Source: Ohtaekwangia sp.
GTDB lineage: Bacteria; Bacteroidota; Bacteroidia; Cytophagales; Cyclobacteriaceae
Reading direction: 5' to 3'
DNA length: 64,000 bases
Assembly: GCA_021155195.1 (NCBI GenBank)
Contig: JAJNPV010000030.1
Location: forward strand, 124,001-188,000
Shown here: positions 60,667 through 64,000 of the stretch, piece after piece
How positions within the stretch are numbered: position 1 is the first letter of the stretch
How the letters are laid out: each line of letters starts with the position of its first letter
The notes under the pieces: generated by a model
The model's input: the letters and a program-made list of their open reading frames with translations, nothing else
Told to the model about the DNA's origin: nothing
The model's database searches: none
Position numbers and translations under genes: made by a program

Positions 60667-63417
60667 ATGAAAGTTATAAACATCTCATGGATTGGTTCAT
60701 GTTTCATAGTAAGCTTGTTGATCTTTTCTTGTACCTCCAAAATAGATGACAAAAAGAATTGGGCTGTTGTAACGTTGCCAGCGGATGCCGACACAACAAC
60801 TGAATACTGGAAAGGCATTGACCTTACTCCAAAGGCTCCGGTGCTTCCTTTGCCTGTAAAAGAAGAAAAAGAAAAATTCCTGCTCCCTTCAGGTTATACA
60901 TTAGATGCTGTTTTAACAGAACCAAACATCCAGCAACCCGGTGCCATTACGTTTGATGGAAATGGTAGAATGTATGTGCTTGAATTACGATCTTATATGC
61001 TTACGCTTGATTCTGAAGGAACGCTTAATCCGGTAAGTGGTATTTCAAGATGGGAAGATTTAGATGGTGATGGTATTTATGAAACCGGTGGAATGTTTGT
61101 TGACAGTCTTGTGTTTCCCCGTTTTGTTTTACCGGTGGGCCCCAATAGCGTACTCACCATGGAATCGAATGCTGACAATGTTTATAAATACACTGATACT
61201 AACAACGATGGCCGTGCCGATAAAAAAGAATTCTTTACAGATAATTTTGGCCGTGCCGGAAATGTAGAACATCAGCAGGCATTTTTGTATTGGGGTATGG
61301 ATAATTGGCTGTACAGTACCGTCAACCCTTTTCGAGTTCGGGAAACAGCGCAAGGTGTTATTCGCGAATCGACAGGTTCCAACCATGCACAGTGGGGCAT
61401 CACGCACGATGATGATGGAAAGCTTTGGTTTCAGGGTGGTTCCAATGGGGTGCCTTCCTACTTTCAATTTCCCATTCATTATGGAGATTATATTGTAGAG
61501 AAAAATTTTGCTGAAGGGTTTGAAGTTCCGTGGGGTGCTCCTGTTTTAGTGGCCGATATGCAAGGCGGTATGGGTGCAGTGCGCATGCCGGAAGGAACAC
61601 TGAACCGCGTAACAGGAGCTTCAGGGAATGATCTTTTCCGTGGGCATCGCTTACCAAAAGAATTGGCGGGGCAATATTTTTATGGCGAACCCGTGGCTCG
61701 CATCGTTCGACAAATCAATGCCGAAGTGAAAGGTGGGCTTACTACACTCCATAATGTGTATCAAAATCAGAAATCAGAATTTATTCGTTCTACTGATCCC
61801 TTGTTCAGGCCTGTTGATATGGCAACTGCACCGGATGGCACGATGTATATCGTAGATATGTATCATGGCATTATTCAGGAAGGTGAATGGACACCTGTGG
61901 GTTCATACATACGCACCAAAATAGAACAGTATCAACTCGACAAGGTTGTGAGCCTGGGCCGAATCTGGAGATTATCATACAAGGGCATGGAGCGTGACAA
62001 GACAAAACCGGATATGTATGAGCAACCTTCTGCTGAGTTACTTGCACATCTGAAACATCCCAACGGTTGGTGGCGCGACATGGCGCAACAAATTTTAGTA
62101 CAACGCAATGATAAATCTGTAGCCCCTGAGTTGGTTAACATGGTTCGCTCAAGCGATAATATTCTGACCCGGTTCCATGCACTTTGGGTGTTGGAAGGGA
62201 TTGGTGCATTGGAATCTTCGTTGGTGAAGGAGTTGATGAAGGATACTAATCCGCGCATGCGAACAATGGCATTATGGGTAAGCGAATCACTTTATAAAAA
62301 TGGAGATCAATCGTTCGCCAAAAATTATTTGGAGCTGATGAACGATACGGATACAAATGTAAAAATGCGCGCCATGATGACGGGAAGGTTGCTAAAAATT
62401 AACGGTACGAATGCGGTAGTAAAAAAAGTAATGGCAACTGATACAACTGCGGGTGTACAATTGGTAGGTAAGCAAGTGCTTGAACCTCGTGTAGTTAATT
62501 CTTTTTTTGGAAGAACCAATCCTAACTTAAGTGAAGATGAAAAGGTATTGGTAGAGGAAGGTTCAAAAATATTCAGCAGTCTTTGCTCAACGTGTCACGG
62601 ACCGTTGGGTAATGGAACATCAGCAGGCAAAGGAAAACTATTAGCACCTTCACTTGTTGGGTCGTCACGTGTTCAATCACATCCTGACTATGTAATCAAA
62701 ACATTACTTCGTGGCCTGACCGGAGAAATTCAAAAAGAATCTTATGCAGGAATACTAATGACACCCATGAGTAGCAACAGTGATGAGTGGATTGCTTCCG
62801 TGGCTTCGTTTATCAGGATCAATTTCGAAAATGAATCATCCCCTGTTACTCCGGCCGATGTTGCGCGCGTTCGTAAGGAAACCGCTAACCAGAAAACACC
62901 TTACACATTTGATGCACTCTGGTCATCGATTCCAAAAGTACTGGTGCCCACATCAAGCTGGAAGATGAGTGCAAGCAATACTGCCGAAACACGTAAAGGA
63001 AGTACAGCGTCAGCACAAGGGGCTTTTACTTTTGAGGGCTGGACTACAGGCATTACACAACAAGCGGGCATGTGGTATCAGGTTGAACTTCCCGTGGCTA
63101 CCACATTGACTGAACTGCAATTTAAGTCACCTCCCATTAGTCGTGGCTGGCAAAAAGGATCTCCCCCACCTATTCACACCTATCCGAAGGAGTACAATGT
63201 GGATGTGTCTTTGGATGGCAAGCAATGGACAAACGTAATTACAAAAGGGGAAGGGACCGGAGCATCAATGACTATCCGTTTCGACCCGGTAAACGCTAAA
63301 TTTTTACGAATCACATTAACAAAATCTGAAACGATTGTTCATGGTGAAAGAAGAGGAAGGCCGTTTGACTTTGAAGTAGCTTGGACGATGCGGGAGTTTA
63401 AAATTTATGGGTTGTAA
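60667..63417 (+). CDS. Multidomain lipoprotein: sugar-dehydrogenase-like propeller, cytochrome c, discoidin
   Basis: A 916-residue outer-face or periplasmic lipoprotein. The ATG at 60667 gives a lipobox ending IFSC; the upstream in-frame ATG does not. Domains in order: a beta-propeller of the PVC-type membrane dehydrogenase group (about residues 75-430, with DLDGDGIYETG and DTNNDGRADKKEF calcium-like loops), helical HEAT-like repeats (about 440-600), a cytochrome c domain with haem site C640-S-T-C643-H644, and an F5/8 type C (discoidin) domain at about 770-916. It probably oxidises a carbohydrate and passes electrons to the haem. TACCTTTG (60570-60577) is a possible -7 box. Confidence 0.85.
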   Translation: MKVINISWIGSCFIVSLLIFSCTSKIDDKKNWAVVTLPADADTTTEYWKGIDLTPKAPVLPLPVKEEKEKFLLPSGYTLDAVLTEPNIQQPGAITFDGNGRMYVLELRSYMLTLDSEGTLNPVSGISRWEDLDGDGIYETGGMFVDSLVFPRFVLPVGPNSVLTMESNADNVYKYTDTNNDGRADKKEFFTDNFGRAGNVEHQQAFLYWGMDNWLYSTVNPFRVRETAQGVIRESTGSNHAQWGITHDDDGKLWFQGGSNGVPSYFQFPIHYGDYIVEKNFAEGFEVPWGAPVLVADMQGGMGAVRMPEGTLNRVTGASGNDLFRGHRLPKELAGQYFYGEPVARIVRQINAEVKGGLTTLHNVYQNQKSEFIRSTDPLFRPVDMATAPDGTMYIVDMYHGIIQEGEWTPVGSYIRTKIEQYQLDKVVSLGRIWRLSYKGMERDKTKPDMYEQPSAELLAHLKHPNGWWRDMAQQILVQRNDKSVAPELVNMVRSSDNILTRFHALWVLEGIGALESSLVKELMKDTNPRMRTMALWVSESLYKNGDQSFAKNYLELMNDTDTNVKMRAMMTGRLLKINGTNAVVKKVMATDTTAGVQLVGKQVLEPRVVNSFFGRTNPNLSEDEKVLVEEGSKIFSSLCSTCHGPLGNGTSAGKGKLLAPSLVGSSRVQSHPDYVIKTLLRGLTGEIQKESYAGILMTPMSSNSDEWIASVASFIRINFENESSPVTPADVARVRKETANQKTPYTFDALWSSIPKVLVPTSSWKMSASNTAETRKGSTASAQGAFTFEGWTTGITQQAGMWYQVELPVATTLTELQFKSPPISRGWQKGSPPPIHTYPKEYNVDVSLDGKQWTNVITKGEGTGASMTIRFDPVNAKFLRITLTKSETIVHGERRGRPFDFEVAWTMREFKIYGL

Positions 63418-63420
63418 AAA

Positions 63421-63451
63421 ATCGAGGGCTAATTAAAAATTAGCCCTCGAT
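63421..63451 (-). terminator. 14-bp hairpin terminator at the end of the acidic-protein gene
   Basis: ATCGAGGGCTAATT (63421-63434) and its perfect complement (63438-63451) enclose a 3-base loop. On the minus strand a run of T follows, so it terminates the gene at 63470. It lies also just after the plus-strand stop at 63417. Confidence 0.8.
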
Positions 63452-63469
63452 AAATTCAGTAAATTATTA

Positions 63470-64000
63470 CTAGTTAATTTTCTTAAGTCCTTTGGCCTTA
63501 TCTTTCTCTTCCTTCATTTGCTTATCGGACTTCTTCTCCTCTTTTAATTTCTCTTTTTCTTTTTCCTGCTTCTCTTTATTTTTCTCCTTTGTGAAGAACG
63601 AGTCGCTTTCTTCTTCGTCATCATCGTCCCAATCAAAATCATCCTCATCTATGTCTATATCCATGTCCATATCCATATCGAAGTCATCGTTGTCAAAATC
63701 AAAGTCAAAGTCGAGTGGCTCAACATTCACATCAAAGTGAGGGATATTAATCATGATGGGATCAACATTAATATCAAGATCCTTCAGGTTAATTTCAATA
63801 GGTTCAATGTGAATTTCCAATCGCTCCATTACTTGCTCTACAGATTTCATGGCATCGCGGATGGCCGATTCGATCGAAGCCTCCAGGGCTGCTTCATCAA
63901 TATTTACATTAATGTTTAGGTTTTTAAACTGATTACCGCCAGCAATTTTTGTCAACCGCATTGATTTGGAATCCGAGCTGGTTTCATTTTTTTTGGGTGT
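63470..64000 (-). CDS. Partial protein with an acidic stretch and a KE-rich tail
   Basis: The frame is open from the window edge to 63470. The ATG at 63961 is probably internal, because 13 further codons upstream are in frame and ordinary, so the N-terminus lies outside the window. The visible 176 codons hold a short ordinary segment, then repeated I/D patterns (HIEPIEINLKDLDINVDPI), an almost pure Asp stretch with DFDFDNDD and DMDMDMDIDIDEDD, and finally a Lys/Glu tail ending DKAKGLKKIN. Function is unknown; the shape suggests a disordered polyampholyte tail on a larger protein. Confidence 0.6.
   Translation of the reverse strand, partial: TPKKNETSSDSKSMRLTKIAGGNQFKNLNINVNIDEAALEASIESAIRDAMKSVEQVMERLEIHIEPIEINLKDLDINVDPIMINIPHFDVNVEPLDFDFDFDNDDFDMDMDMDIDIDEDDFDWDDDDEEESDSFFTKEKNKEKQEKEKEKLKEEKKSDKQMKEEKDKAKGLKKIN

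Noticed and set aside
63492..63740. Serine-rich open frame on the plus strand
   Set aside because: It is the complement of the Asp/Lys/Glu-rich gene on the minus strand; low-complexity coding explains it.
1..64000. CRISPR array, prophage or integrase-bearing island
   Set aside because: No regularly spaced repeats, no phage structural genes, and no recombinase or transposase were found; the only integration-like trace is the tRNA-Ala unit.

Overview
The window comes from a member of the Bacteroidota, most likely order Cytophagales. The evidence is an AT-leaning base composition, almost no Shine-Dalgarno sequences, several promoters of the Bacteroidota form (TTG or TTTG, about 19-21 bases, then TAnnTTTG), many exported proteins and lipoproteins with Bacteroidota-style signal peptides, and families common in that phylum (GH78, GH30, tricorn-like proteases, single-domain response regulators, CreD with an HTH_34-type regulator). 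No phage, conjugative element, insertion sequence or CRISPR array is visible.

Layout. 0-5.4 kb: a membrane protein at the left edge, a GH78 alpha-L-rhamnosidase, then creD, a winged-helix regulator and its membrane partner, linked by a shared 17-base operator. 5.5-13.1 kb: tRNA-Asn, an ABC exporter, Hsp20, an HtrA protease, an ALDH7 aldehyde dehydrogenase, a response regulator and a large unknown helical protein. 13.3-26.7 kb: exported peptidases (S9/DPP-IV, tricorn-like, M28), a sialidase-fold protein, an SGNH hydrolase, a fasciclin lipoprotein and an amino-acid permease. Inside this block, at 16.3-16.8 kb, is a compact unit made of tRNA-Ala, a frameshifted GIY-YIG nuclease gene and a decayed copy of the tRNA 3' half. 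27.1-34.9 kb: an MntA/HepT toxin-antitoxin pair, a GH30 glucosidase, an amidohydrolase, a TPR lipoprotein, a gene broken by one in-frame stop, YjdM and a coiled-coil membrane protein. 35-37 kb: an OmpR-type two-component pair.

37-47.6 kb: two operons of isoquinoline-oxidoreductase-like molybdenum hydroxylases, with three large molybdopterin subunits and two [2Fe-2S] subunits, around a nucleoside-hydrolase-like protein, a TfoX-domain protein and a TIM-barrel isomerase. 47.7-60.4 kb: a dense run of small detoxification and redox genes (two NTF2-like exported proteins, two AraC regulators each beside an exported ABM monooxygenase-fold protein, a cupin, a cyclophilin-like protein, an acetyltransferase, a Crp-like regulator, an F420-reductase-like oxidoreductase, an AHSA1 protein and two aldo/keto reductases). 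The inferred theme is handling of aldehydes, quinones or other electrophiles. 60.6-63.4 kb: a large lipoprotein joining a sugar-dehydrogenase-like propeller, a c-type haem site and a discoidin domain. The right edge cuts an extremely acidic then lysine/glutamate-rich protein.

Intergenic DNA carries repeated hairpin families. One has an outer AGTCGTC / GACGACT stem around an inner GACC..GGTC stem, another has CAATTGACAA / TTGTCAATT arms, and a third is a CCCCTCTC / GAGAGGGG palindrome. Some act as terminators by their T-tracts and others lack one. The observations most worth a second look are the tRNA-Ala/GIY-YIG unit, the operator shared by the winged-helix operon and creD, the duplicated molybdenum hydroxylase operons, and the unassigned gene at 50.65 kb with the gap in front of it.
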